Below, piece after piece: positions 23,037 to 35,655 of a stretch of 64,000 nucleotides of DNA. The DNA lies in the NCBI GenBank assembly GCA_000310025.1, contig FN649751.1, positions 2,364,805 through 2,428,804 on the forward strand, in the 5' to 3' direction. The notes beneath the pieces are model-generated. The model was not told the DNA's origin, ran no database searches, and saw nothing but the letters and a program-made list of their open reading frames with translations. The first letter of the stretch is position 1. Each line of letters begins with the position of its first letter. Made by a program: the position numbers and the translations under genes. The DNA comes from Ectocarpus siliculosus (lineage: Eukaryota; Sar; Phaeophyceae; Ectocarpales; Ectocarpaceae).

Positions 23037-26000
23037 ATGAAGGCCGTGTTTGCGGGCAAAGCTCAACCAGGCGCGGTTGGAGCGGCGCGGCGCCTGCTGG
23101 CGAGCGGGCTCGCGATCGTGACGGTCAACTCACCAGGGACTCACCACGCCCTGAAGGAAGCCGGCATTGCTCACCAAGATGTGAGAAGGAAGCCGGCGTC
23201 TGTTTTTTTGCTCATTCCCCATGGAATATGTATGCATGCATGTTTGAAACCTGATTGAACTTTTGAAATAGGACGTGTGCGTGGCGGATCCAAACATGCA
23301 TGTTGTCGCGGGGCTGGTGTGTGGTGACGCCTTGTCATGAACAACTGCAGGGCGAGGAAGTGGGTTGAATGCGTGTTGGCTCTCTTGTTGATCACGTTCC
23401 TGTTCAAAGCCTGCTGGAGTTCCTGTCGTTCCGTCTCCAATTGCTTGGTTGCTAATAACTACGCTCTCGGTCGTCAGAAGGGGCTGCTTGCCGCCGGAGC
23501 CGACAGCACTGCCGGCGTGGCCGTAGTGGTGGGAGGGCTGGAAAGCGCAGCGGATGTCGCCGGGGGCGACCCGAGCACTCATGCGTTCATAAGGTGACCG
23601 CAGGTTGTTTTGTGCGTGCTTCAATGGTTGCGCCGCTGCCACTCTATTCAGCCAGCGTTTGTATCGGATCATGCTCGCATGTTTCATCTATGTGGTCATC
23701 TATGTAGTGGATTATTGGTTGGTGCTGATTGGCTATTTGTGTGCATTTGCGGCTCCCGCCAGAAAGCCTGGCCTACAGCAGCACTGGCGGTTAAACACAC
23801 AGGGTCATTATTTTGTTTGGAACGCATCGCTCGTCCACAAGGACAAGGAGCTAGCGAATGGCAGCGGGAGCATGGGTCTGCAAGTCAGTAGCGTTCGCGT
23901 GGCTGTCTTGTTGGAATTTATTGAATTTTCAAATTTCGCCAGCACCCACTGCAGGAAGCATGTGTGACGGCAGACCTAGCATACGATACCTGCTGCATAC
24001 CTCGCAAAAGTGTTTGTAAGGATGTGGGGTCGGGCTCAATTCTGCATTGTGCTCTTGTAACAACTTGACATTGGAGTTACCGTCTTCCGTGTCTCTACAC
24101 AGCAAGTAGCCGTAGCGACAGCAGTTGTCGTACAACCTCACCCCTCGACTTGCACACATCGGCGTAAAACGGGTCCTCTCTTTCTGTAGCAAAAAACGCG
24201 TCTCGACCAAACGCCGTGTGTCCCCCCTGCCTAGACCCTACCAAACAAGCAAGCAGGTACAGCAGTAGACAGATAAAAAACACCGAGAGCGAGCACACCC
24301 GTTTCCCCCCCGTCCATACATGTAGGGCGGCAGCAGTCCAGCACGCGCGCATCGCCGTCGTGGTCGACCCGGAGGACCTCTCCAAGGTCGCAGGTGAGTC
24401 CCCCAGCACCACGGACGGCCTCATGCTGTCCTCCCTCGGCCGCCGCTCTCTCGCCGCCAAGGCCCTGCGGGCCACGTCCGCGGCGGACAGCCGCATCGCC
24501 GAGTCGCTCCTGGCGGACGACACCGAAGCGATTCCGGGGAGCGGCGGCGGAAGCGGCGGCGCCGTCGTCCTCGTCATCGGCTCCGGCGGCCGCGAGCACG
24601 CCATCGCGCTCAAACTGGCCGACTCCCCGCGGGTGTCGCACGTCTACGTGTCCCCCGGCAACGGGGGCACGGGAAGCGGCCGCCATGCGGGCGTTTCCAA
24701 CGCCGACATCCCCTCCTCGGCAAAGAGCGGCGACGGGCCCCACGCCGCTGTCGTGGAGTTCGCAAAGTCCAAGGGCGTGTCTCTGGTCGCCGTGGGGCCG
24801 GAGGTGCCCCTGGTGGACGGCGTCGCGGACGCGCTGGAGGCGGCCGGGGTGCCGTGCTTCGGCCCCAGCGCGGCGGCGGCCAGGCTGGAGGCCTCCAAGG
24901 CCTACTCGAAGGACTTCATGGCGCGCAACGACCTGCGGACGGCGCGGTACGCGTGCTTCACCGACTTCGAGGCGGCCCGCAGCTACGTGATGGAGGCCGG
25001 GCACAGGGTGGTGGTGAAGGCGTCGGGACTGGCGGCCGGGAAGGGGGTGCTGATGCCGGAGACGAAGGAGGAGGCCGTCGCGGCGCTGGAGGTGGTGATG
25101 GTGAAGAAGGAGTTCGGGGAGTCCGGCGCGGAGGTCGTGGTGGAGGAGTTCCTGGAAGGGGAGGAGGTGCGTGGGAGAGAGGAGAGAGGAGGCCGGCTTC
25201 CTCTCCTGGCTCGGAGAGAGGCAGTGTCTGGTGCTGTGCTGTTGTTGTTGTGGTGATGGTGGTGGTGTTGCGGGAGGGGTGTCGTTCGAATGTCCCTGAC
25301 TACGTGCTCCTGGCCAATTGTTTTATGCGCCTGCTCGTCAGGGTTGCTCCTGCTTTCCTCTGTGGTGCACCCAGTTCCTTGTAACAAGTACCAAAAAGCG
25401 GCATCTTGTACGTGGGACTGGGTTCGGTTGATCCGGTTGGTCGGTACGTTGATACCCTTGCTGCTGCTGCTGCTACTACTGGTACCACAAACATGCATCG
25501 TGGCCTATTTCGACCTAACCTCGCAGGTGTCCATCCTGGCCATCTGCGACGGGAAGACGGCGGTGTGCATGCCGGGGGCGCAGGACCACAAGCGGGCCCT
25601 CGACGGCGACGGCGGCCTGAACACCGGGGGGATGGGCGCCTACGCGCCCGCGCCCTGCCTCACCCCGCGCCTGGCGCGAGAGTGCGCGGACATCTGCCAG
25701 TCGACGGTCACGGCCATGGCGGCGGAAGGAAGCCCCTTCGTCGGGGTCCTCTTCGCCGGCTTCATGCTCACCAAGCAGGGGCCGGTGGTGCTGGAGTTCA
25801 ACGTCCGGATGGGCGACCCTGAGACGCAGGTCCGTTTTGCCTGAGGTGGGGATTGTGTAGGAGGGGGCGGGGTGGAGAGCTAGATGGCATGGGGAAAATT
25901 GCCGGCATGTGTATGTACGTAATGAGAGCAGGTTGGCCAACCTTCCGGTGAGTGGGGAGGGAAGAAGCTATTGTGGACGATCACCGGGTGTTGCGAACCG

Positions 26001-29000
26001 TGTTTTTGGTAGAGCAACAAAACACCCATAGGATCGGACCTTGGCGTACTCTGGTGCACACCAAGCAGTAGGAGCGTATGTCCATGAGTTTTTTTATGGG
26101 CACGTCTGTACAAAACCGCGCAACCCACAACCTCGATAAAACATCATCAAACCACCGGACACCCGTCGTCGCCTATTGTACTTACCCAACCAAGCACGCA
26201 CATGCTGATGTAAAACCTCAACCGCACACAGGCGCTGCTCCCCCTGATGGAGAGCGATCTGTACGAGGTGATGCTGGCGTGCACTGAGGGCCGCCTGGCC
26301 GAGACGCCCGTCGCCTTCACGCCGGGGGCGGCGGCGGCCACCGTCGTCCTCGCGGCCGACGGCTACCCGGGCAAGTACCCCAAGGGCATGCCCATCTCGG
26401 GCCTCGAGGACGCCGCCGAGATCCCGGGGGTCACCGTCTACCACGCCGGCACCAAGGCGGCGGCACCGGCGGCGGCAACGGCGGCGGAGACGCAGCTGTC
26501 CGTGAGCGGCGGCGGCGGCGGCGGCGGCGGTGTCGTGTCTTCCGGCGGCCGGGTGCTTGCAGTTACCGGGACCGGCGCGAGTTTCGCGGAGGCGCTGGAC
26601 GCGGCGTACCGCGGGGTCGGGTTGGTGAAATTCTCGCCCTGCCACTACCGGAAGGACATTGGGCACCGCGCGAAGACGGCGCCGCTGAGGGTCGGGGTGC
26701 TGGCCTCGGGCAGGGGCACGGCGCTGCAGGCGGTGATCGACTCGTGCGCCACGGCGGCGGAGGACGGCGGCGTGAACGCCGAGGTAGTGATCGTGGTGAC
26801 CAACAAGAAGGAGGCCCCCGTGAGGGACCGGGCGAAGAAGCACAGCATCCCCGAGATCTTCGTCGCCTCCAAGGTGATGAGCGGTGTTTTTGTTTTGGCC
26901 GTCTCCTCTGGCCGGTGCGCGCCGGCCGCCTTGGGAGGTTTCGGTTGAGCAGTGACGAGGCTATGCCCCAACTCTACTCTACCGGGTCCACTCTCCCTCT
27001 TTGAGGTCACACCCGTTCACCGTTGTTTTGTTCGACCAACCTTGCTGATTTTCTTGTCGTGTGCTTCTTGTGTTGGAGAATGCCAGCGTACGAGCGCCGC
27101 AAGCTCCCAAGGAATCTTGTCGAGGCAAAGTCCGATTGACGATAGACGATAGAATACGACAACGAGTGAACGCTCGTAAACATCAAATATTGACAATTAA
27201 GTGCCCGATTGTCTCGAGTCGCGCCCGCTGTGGTTTTGAAGGTAGTCTCCAAATCTGAAAATCACTTCCCCGCCGCCGCGCGGAGAAAAGCTCACCTCTC
27301 TCGGTCGGGTTTTCGCACTCGTTTCTCATCCGACTACATCTACGCGCTAATTTACGCGTCCTTCGACAACTAACGGCGACATGGATAACTTCTTGACTTG
27401 AGTTGCTCTCCTCTCCGCCTTGGCGTGTGCATAATTTACGTACAACAATACTGGTACATCACGACGACAACGACGACGCATTGCGCAACAACAACCAACT
27501 GTTAGGGCCGAGAGCGCGCAGCGTTCGACAAGGAGGTGACCAAGGCCCTCGAGGACGCAGGCGTGCAGCTGGTGCTCTGCGTCGGGTACATGCGGATCCT
27601 GTCGCCGGAGTTCTGCCGCCAGTGGGCCGGGCGGTGCCTGAACGTTCACCCTTCCCTCCTCCCGGACTTCGCCGGGGGCATGGACTTGCAGGTCGTTGCC
27701 GCTGTTAATCCCTCCCTCAAACTACACGGCCGGTAAAATGCTAGTTGTAGATGTCAACAGCGAATTTTCAACGTCGCGCAGTGTACTATTAATACTGATG
27801 ATACTTTGCCGTTCGTTGGCGTGTTTCGTGATCATGTTGTCGTCGTTGTTGCTGAAAGCGACCACCTTCGTTTTTTGTCACACCGGTGTGTGTGTGTGTG
27901 TGTGTGTTTCTCTCTGTGTGTGTGGCAGGTCCACGAAGCGGTCATCGCCGCGGGCAAGACTCGCTCCGGCTGCACGGTGCACCAGGTGACGGAGGAGGTA
28001 GATTCGGGGCCGATCGTGGTGCAGGAGGAGGTGGAGGTGGTCGAGGGGGAAACGCCCGAATCCCTCAAGGCTAAGGTGAGTCCTGGTGTGCTCGTCTGAA
28101 GAACGAGCTTCAAGGCCAGGGCAGGTTTTGGTTTTCTCTTGCGTCGTTACGGTAGATGGCCGTGGTTGCTAGCGAAGCGAACCTCGAAGAGCTAGAGGCC
28201 GGAAAACACGGCTTGTTTTCCAACCGGAGGGTAGTGGGATGTTTGTTGGTCTGTAAGCGCTGGGTGTAGCCATGGTTCGCGGGACTTCTTTTGCGCTGAC
28301 TTTTTTTACTCTTCGCGAGAGTCACGCAGCGATATCTTCGTGAATCGGGAGGTGGAGGCAGTGTTCCAAGAGGGGAAATCCCAACCCCCAAGGCTACCAG
28401 GTCGGTCAGTTTCATGTTTCCTATTGGACCAGTTGAGTGCGCTCCCTGGCCTCCCCCTCTCCCTCTGTCGGTTCGCGATTGGTGGTCGGAAGTCTGGGTG
28501 TTCGCCGACCCCCCGCACCTACTGTACCTTTTCTTTCTGCTTTGGTTGTTTTATCCCCTCTTTGCTTGCCTGCTTAGCAGCGGCCTTCCTTCAAGAGCAC
28601 CGCCACACGCATTTTCATCCCGCTCACGGACGGTGCTTCAACTGCAACGGTCGTAGTTTCAGCGAAATAACTAACAATATATATCACGCCACGCGAACGC
28701 CAGGTGCAAGCCAAGGAGGGTCCGGCCTTCCTCAAGGCCATGGGCTTGTTTATGAAGGGGGGCGGCCGCGGAGGTACCCTTCCCCCTCCCCCCGGCGCCG
28801 CCGCCGCCGCCGCCGCCCCGTCGAGCGGCATGAGCTACAAGGACGCCGGGGTCGACATCGATGCCGGCAACAGCCTGGTGGAGCGCATCAAGCCGGCGTG
28901 CAAGTCCACGAGGCGACCGGGTTGCGACAGCGACCTCGGGGGTTTCGGCGGTCTGTTCGACCTCGCCGCCGCGGGGTACGAGGGGAAGGACACTATCCTC

Positions 29001-30759
29001 GTCGGGGCGACCGATGGGGTCGGCACCAAGCTCAAGGTAGGCTACGTTATAGGAAGGGACGGATGGACGGAGGGAGGGACTGGCTGATTTTTGATTTGTT
29101 GTTTCTAGGAAGGCGTTGGAGGATACATAGGTCTCGCGAGTAGGTGTGGGCACTCAGGTCGTGACAGGTACACACCCCTTGTGCCGTGTACCCGAAGCGT
29201 ATGATGCCTACCCTCCAATCGGTGCCTGCGCGTAGACTGCGGTGTACAGTGCAGTAGCCGACAGCGCTCTCTATCCCGAACGGTTCGCTCTCGTGCGACC
29301 CCCCCCTCACACGCGCGCGTTCCCAGGTCGCGCAGATAGCGGGAGACCACAGCGGGGTGGGCATCGACCTTGTGGCGATGTGCGTGAACGACCTGATCGT
29401 GGCGGGCGCGGAGCCGATGTTCTTCTTGGACTACTACGCCACCGGCAAGCTTTCGGTCTCCGAGGTATCTAGAAGTTTGTGTGTGATGTGCAATGTATGA
29501 GGATGACGCGTGATTTTCCATGTGTTTTTATGTTTGTTAGCACACGCCATGTTGGTGCATTTTTTCTTGTTGTTGTTGTTGTTGTATATTTGTTGGAGTT
29601 GCTTGTCTCCACTTCTCGTTTGTCCAAAGGCATCGGCATCCATGAGGTGACTCCCTCTGGTTGCGCTCTCCTTCTGTTTTATGGCCATATAGTACCGATT
29701 CGTCTCTACTCTTGTATGCACGGTCTGGTCCTATACTTTTGGTGGGGTGCAAGACCTGGAACTCAGCTTCAGCCGCGCAAACCGACAACAGAAAGTCGGC
29801 ACGACCACGACCAGACAACCCCAGCAAACCAGCCAACAAGGGCTGCCACTCTTTTTACGCTGACCCTCGTGATTTTCTTCCCTGCTCCTTCGTCTTCTTT
29901 CCTTTCTCGTGCTGGGTTCTCTCCTCATCTTCCCAATAAATACTGAACCACCGCCAACACACACACACACGACAAGGCGGCCACGGTGATCGAGGGCATC
30001 GCCGAGGGCTGCCGCCAGGCCAACTGCGGCCTCATCGGCGGCGAGACGGCCGAGATGCCCTCCATGTACCCCGCCGGAGAGTACGACCTCGCCGGCTTCA
30101 GCGTCGGCGCCGTCTCCCGCGGCAAGGTCCTCCCCCTCCAGGTCTCCCCCGGAGACGTGGTACTCGGCCTCCCGTCCTCGGGCGTCCACAGCAACGGCTT
30201 CAGCCTGGTGCGCCGGATCGTAGAGGTGAAGGGGCTGTCCTACGGGGACCCGGCCCCGTTCAACGCCGCCGGGGGGGGGGCGGGGGCGGGGGGCAAGAGG
30301 AGGACGCTGGCGGAGGAGCTGCTGGTGCCCACGCGCATCTACGTAAGGGCGCTGCTGCCGCTCCTGCGCGCGGGGCTCGCCAAGGCGCTCGCGCACATCA
30401 CCGGGGGAGGCTTGTCGGAGAATATCCCGAGGGTGCTGGGGGCCGACGTGGCCGTGAGGCTGCGGATGGGATCCGCCGCCGCCGCCGCCGCCGCCGCCGG
30501 TTCCTCCTCAGCGTGGGACCTGCCGGAGATTTTCCAGTGGCTGAGCGCCGCGGGCGGGCTGACGCAAGAGGAGCTGCTCCGCACGCTGAACTGCGGGGTG
30601 GGCATGGTGGTGGTGGTGGCGCCGGAGGCGGCAGAGGAGGCGCGACGCCTGCTGAGGGAGGCCGGCGAGGAGGTGGTGCTGGAAATGGGCGTCGTGGAGG
30701 AGAGGGCCGGGCCCGACGCCCCCCAGGTTGTCTACGAGGGCCGCCTGAAAGGGTTTTAA
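23037..30759 (+). CDS. Fused purine-synthesis enzyme: PurH-like domain, GARS, GART, AIRS
   Basis: Eleven exons in continuous phase: 23037-23180, 23272-23316, 23478-23593, 24326-25166, 25527-25829, 26232-26873, 27515-27691, 27929-28075, 28704-29036, 29327-29464 and 29977-30759, giving about 1222 residues. Residues 1-170 resemble the MGS-like and IMP-cyclohydrolase part of PurH ([40 protein letters not shown]), but without its usual catalytic blocks. GARS/PurD spans about 182-630 ([12 protein letters not shown]-grasp [25 protein letters not shown]). GART/PurN spans about 633-829 ([16 protein letters not shown] and VDSGPIV supply the Asn, His and Asp). AIRS/PurM spans about 848-1222 ([31 protein letters not shown]). 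Together these would perform steps 2, 3 and 5 of de novo IMP synthesis. No clear targeting signal is seen, so cytosol is likely. Two small N-terminal exons (23272-23316, 23478-23593) and the acceptor at 27514 are the least certain points. Confidence 0.87.
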
Positions 30760-31357
30760 TATCGGGAGAGAGGGGGAGTAGCATCTAGCCCTGGGGTGAC
30801 AGAGGAGGGTTTTGGTTTGGGGGGGGTATGTTTAGTGATGAGTTTCATCATTGGTCTTCGTCTAGGCGCGGCTGGGGATAGGTAGGTAACGGGGTGCGTA
30901 TCGGTATCCTCCTTCACTGCTCTTTTTCGTGCATGTGTCTGGCTTGATAGCTTGTTTTCTGCAGCCGCTTGGTCCGCGGTCTGGCAGACAGACCTGTTCC
31001 AACGGCTCGTGCCTTTGACGGCGGTGCTTCGGGGTGTACCGCCGGGCTTCTGTCCCCCTCCCTGTTCGCGTTGTAAGGCTACATAACTTCGTATAAAAAC
31101 GACCATCGATCGATCATTGGTCGAGCTTCCTCATCCCCTCCTCCTCTGGGTCGCTCCCACTAATCAACCACACAAGGAAGGGCGTCTCGAACTCGAAAAC
31201 ACAACACTCCCCAAAAGCGAACACGGACGAAGGATCTGGAAAATCCAGCGGCTGGAACGTATTGGGGCCTGTTGGTGGCAGCGTGGAGGCATTCTTTGTA
31301 GTTGAAGCATAACAGGACTCGCTGTTACGGCGGTCGAAGTGTCCACACCTAATAATA

Positions 31358-31954
31358 CTACGATCGTGACAACAGCACGGTGTTTGTCGTGCTGTCACTA
31401 ACAACATCACCGCCGTATGCATACGTTGACGAGAACCTGCTGCTGCGCTGTGCCCCGCCGCTTGCCGTCACCAGCAACCCTTGACGCTGGTGCGCGATGC
31501 TCAGCGAGTCTCCCAGCCCCCCCTGCTCGCTGGTGTGAGCCATGCACAACCGGTGGTGATCGGCACACCGGATCGACGTAGGGGCTATGTTTGGGATGAC
31601 CAACCTCAAGTGCAGCATGTCTTGCGCGCGACCACTGGCAACACCTGCCTTTTGTAGCTCGTTGTCGGTCACCAAGGGCGGCGTGTCGCTGGGGTGGCCT
31701 ATCCTAGTGTAGTCCAACTGGTGGCACGATACCGTGGGCCTCAGAGAGCAGGTGAGGTGGCGCAGCCGATAGGAGGTGGTGACCTTTTTCGCGGCCGTCG
31801 CGCTACGGTTCTCTTGTTGTTGCCGGCGTTGTTGTTGCTGGGGCCTTTCGCACGGTGTGTCTGAAGGGGGCACCTCTCCCTCTCTATCTTTCCCCGAAGA
31901 GGAGCGAGGCAGCGAGATGAGGGCGCAAGCATTGCGCTTCCGAAAGGTCTGCAA
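31358..31954 (-). other. Unexplained 198-codon open frame
   Basis: An open reading frame without introns runs the whole span on the minus strand. It has a Gln/Arg-rich stretch near residues 39-50, then a mixed-composition part (HLRLVIPNIAPTSIRCADHH) that is not low complexity. I recognise no domain. The initiator shown by the open frame may not be ATG, and no splice sites are obvious. It could be a decayed element or chance. Confidence 0.2.
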
Positions 31955-32486
31955 ACGCCGAAGGCGCCGACATTCTTCGCCAAGTACTCGACTCTGCTGC
32001 TGCTGCTGCTTCTGCTGCTGCTGTCCATTCCATCAAGGTAGAGTCGTATTCTAACGTCAGCGTTGTTGGACAGCGTAGCGTTCTTGGACAGCGTAAGGGA
32101 GAAGTGCACTAAACGCGAGGAGAAAGCGCGAGGGTAGGAAGAGCCACCCCCAAATAGTTCATGATTCTCGAGTTCCTGAGGTATCCATCAGAGCTTCTTC
32201 TTTTCTTCATGAATGTGGTTGTGATTTGCACCTTGATTGAGGACGAACACCCGCGAACACACCACCATGGCTTTGTATACTAGTCTACATAATATTATTT
32301 TCTTTGGCCCCAGCCCGACTTTTCGAGCTCCGCACACACACCTGTACCTTCCCGAGGTGCTGCTCTTCATCGTTAGCATGTGACGGAACCATTCCGTAGC
32401 TACTTCGTCGAGTTAGTGCATGGACCGTCCCGAGCCATGAATGAATAGCGAATCGGGTATGAACACACGATCAGTAATGTGGTAAA

Positions 32487-32541
32487 GATCCAAGATCCAA
32501 GATCCAAGATCCAGAATCCAGGAGATCCAAGATTCCAAGAT
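32487..32541 (+). repeat. GATCCAA short tandem repeat
   Basis: About seven imperfect copies of GATCCAA/GATCCAG in a row, in an intergenic stretch. Confidence 0.85.
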
Positions 32542-32603
32542 CACAACAAGTACACCACATACTAAGTAAAAAAAAAAAAAAAGATTGACCAAGAAAGTTG
32601 AGG

Positions 32604-32660
32604 GTATATCTCGAATGGGTAGTCTTTCTGTGTGTGTTTTTATTATTCCTTAAAAGTTGA
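32604..32660 (+). repeat. Dispersed repeat R1, partial copy b
   Basis: The stretch carries 'tatctcgaatgggtagtctttctgtg' blocks that match the end of the R1 copies at 11671 and 63308. The front part of the repeat is missing. Confidence 0.6.
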
Positions 32661-33057
32661 GAGAGTGTTGAAAAATCGTAAGAAAAAAAATGACCTCTGA
32701 AGTCCACCTGATATATTCGGTGCTGGTTGGGTATATTGGTTCTAGAGAAAGCAAAGTAAGCATACCACACCTACAGCAGGACAAACAAACGCGTCCGATC
32801 CAATCTTCGAAGGGGGGATGTTTGTCGCGGCCGCAGCTATCGAATTTTTTGTTCTCGTCGAAGAACGAGCCGTTACATCTGCAAGAGCGGCTCAGAAGAA
32901 CGCCTCCTGAAGGTGTGAAGAGCCCCGGTTTGAAATTTTGAAATTTTGGAAGAGGGTGCGCCATCAAGCGTACAGCGCGCCACACTCGGCCCACAGGCAA
33001 ACACCTCGAGCGGTGGACCGCGCCAGCATCGATCTCCTCGATCCTTCCGCACACGAA

Positions 33058-34420
33058 ATGCCGTCGGCTCCTCCCCCTCTCGAGCATTCACCTCGCGGCC
33101 CTTGGAATCAGCTCCACCAGGCCGCCCAAGATGGCCTGGTGGAGCTCGCGCTGGCTCTTCTCTCCAGCGGGTGGATTGACATCGACCAAGGCACCCAGGG
33201 CGGCTGGACTCCTCTCATGTACGCCACCATCGAGGGCTGCTTGCTCGTTGTTAGGATTCTCCTGGACAATGGAGCCAAGACCAACCTAGTTGCGGACGGC
33301 GGCGTCGATGCCTTGTCCACGGCCGCCATGGGCGGACACCTGGGCGTGGTCAAGGCGCTACTCGCGGCTGGCGCCAACCTCGAAGGCGCCAACACCAGTT
33401 TAAGCACCACGGCGCTCCACGTGGCTGTAGCCCATGGGCACACGGAAGTGGTGAACGAGCTAATCGAGGCAGGCGCGAACCCCAATACCCGCCGCCCAAG
33501 GGACGGAGGGACGGCACTGGCCCTGGGCGTCGTCGGGAGGATACGTGGGCATTGTCAAGCTTCTCCTACGTGCGAAAGCGGACCCGTCATTGGCTAGAAC
33601 GGATACGTCGGGAACAACCATCGTCCCGTTAGACGACACGGCGGGGGGTGGGCACTCAGACGTGGTACGCGAGGTACTACAGCAGGTTGGGATCAACGGT
33701 TGCTGTGGTTTACACTATGGCGGTAGGAATGCCCTCAGTCTGGCCGCGGACTACCAGTATCTTGGCATCATGGCCATACTTCTGGAAGTCGGAGTTGTCG
33801 ATACGGGGGAAGTCCTGATCTCCGCCGCCAGGCATTACCAAGGAGCATCAGTGAAATTCTTGTTGGGGAGCAAGGGACGGTGAACACGATGGGTATTGTG
33901 GACTATGTCAACGCCCGCAACTCGTTGGGCATAACGCCCTAGTTCGGGAGCGGTATTATTTAGGCTGACTTGTTGTGCTCTCCCAGAATTGTGCGGCTAT
34001 TCTTGAACGCCGGAGCGGATGCGACATCGGCCGTCCGGTTGACGCCACCGCCTGGGCGAATGACGAGTGATCCGACAGATCAGATCATCATGTTCGGCAA
34101 TACCCTGGAGTTCACTACCAACGATCGACGCCGTAAGGGGCACACCCGTCACGGACGAGCAGCTGCACAGGGTAGAGGCAGTCCGCCGCTTGTTGCTGTA
34201 AGTGGAGGCAGTTCATGCGGTGTCCTGGCTTTGGGCCAGCGATGACCTCTCCACCACCCATGGTGCAGAGGTTGCGAGTAGTTCCGAGGAAACTCCGACG
34301 ACTGGAACGCCGCTGGGGATGATGCTGCCAATCCTACGGCGGAGGGCTCAGAGACACGGTGTTGTCTTGGCGGCTTTGACAAGGTGGGTGGAGACGTCGC
34401 GATCTCGGGTCTCTTGACGA
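33058..34420 (+). pseudogene. Ankyrin-repeat protein gene, broken by frame changes
   Basis: The first block, 33058-33530, starts at an ATG and encodes about four ankyrin repeats. Signature stretches include WNQLHQAAQDGLVELALALL, GGWTPLMYATIEGCLLVVRI, HLGVVKALLAAGANLEG and ALHVAVAHGHTEVVNELIEA. Near 33531 one extra G appears to shift the frame. The next repeat continues in another frame (GYVGIVKLLLRAKADPS) to a stop at 33881-33883. A further repeat-like piece (IVRLFLNAGADATSAVRLT) begins near 33987 in a third stretch, past more stops. Ankyrin repeats mediate protein binding; no partner domain is visible, so no role is suggested. The frame break could be a genuine lesion, a sequencing error or an unrecognised intron. 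I favour a decaying gene copy because several breaks accumulate. Confidence 0.65.
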
Positions 34421-35655
34421 CAGATATTCTACGGTGCTGTCGCTGATCCACCCTGCGCCTGCATGTCGAGGCGTTGGTGTTGCGACCATAACCTCACGAT
34501 GTGCAGGGCTTGATAAGCTGAATATTTTGCGGCGTAACTCTTCAGGAAGGCACATGAACGGTGACGTCTTGTTTTCACGCCTCTGTTGTGGTCGCTTGAC
34601 GAGTTCCTTTCGTTGGTATCCAAGATACGTACGTATATGTGTGGGATCAGCAAACAAGCTGCAACAGTAGTACTCTCGTTTTGGTTCGCCCAAGGACACC
34701 ATTGTATATGTGCGCCAGCCCACGCTCTGCCTGGCCTCTGTTGATTCGATCGTCTTGTTCGCACCCGCGTGCCCTTGCAGGAGGTACCCAACGAAGTTGA
34801 GACAGGGATGTAGCCTACATGATGAGAGCGGCGATTCCGTTGCCGTTTTGTGCGGAATGTGGGGCACACGGTCTGCAGTGAGAGAGCAACTCGGTTGTAG
34901 TAGCGTTTAGCCTAGGTTATATAGCGGAAGGTGGTTCTTAAGTGAGCCGACCTTTGTCCGCAGTTTTTTCTCGCTCTTTCGACTACGGTACGAGCTTGTT
35001 ATGGGGCACGTCGTTCTATCTCGCCAAATCACGGCTTGAGACTACTGCAAATCTTTCTGTACGGGAGGTGTTTGGGGAGGGCTTTTCATGGGTGATACGT
35101 TGGTTGCGCGTGCTGGCCCAATCAAAATGAATGGTGGCTCTCCGCCTGTCTCGGCTCGAAAAGAGAGCGGCATTAGGAAACCTGCCTACAACCCCGCATG
35201 ATTTTTTCCCAGTGAACAATCAGACGTTCTACTCGAGAGTACTTGTACAATAGCGCACGCAAGGATGGGGGTATGGTGACTGGATGCTACCAGTATGTGG
35301 TTTGATATCGGTGTCTAATCGTGTGGCATGCCACCCTCTATTTTCTATGTATGGTGTTTGTTATGGTCGTAGAGGTGGGGTAAAATAGCGATATACGCCT
35401 GAGTTTCAACCGAGCGCGGCTGAGAAAATTTTACAAGCTTGTACTCCATCCCTCCTATCTATTCTGCGCGCCAAATCCATCGGTGTCAACTCGACGCATC
35501 AGACGAGGGACACACCTTCGATTCCAAGGCCAAACCGCCAAATCACAAGCCCGTATCACACGGTGTGAGTGTGACATCGCTCCAGCACTTGCATCGACGC
35601 CCTCGGTCGACCCTACGGGCTACAAGCCACCGCGTGCCACAAACCCTTCTCTCTA
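34421..35655. other. Intergenic, convergent ends
   Basis: This lies between the broken ankyrin gene (plus) and the 3' end of the EngB gene (minus), so it should hold 3' untranslated sequence of the latter. Open frames on both strands are short or featureless; I support none. Confidence 0.45.

Larger units (their letters stand above)
30760..33057. other. Intergenic between purine enzyme and ankyrin gene
   Basis: The left part is presumably the 3' untranslated region of the purine enzyme. It holds one unexplained minus-strand open frame (31358-31954), a GATCCAA tandem tract and a partial copy of repeat R1. I see no other structure. Confidence 0.5.

Noticed and set aside
24231-25004. A 257-codon minus-strand frame
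   Set aside because: It is the antisense shadow of the GC-rich GARS exon, which has clear ATP-grasp motifs. The same holds for the 249-codon minus frame at 26094-26843 and the 221-codon one at 29731-30396.
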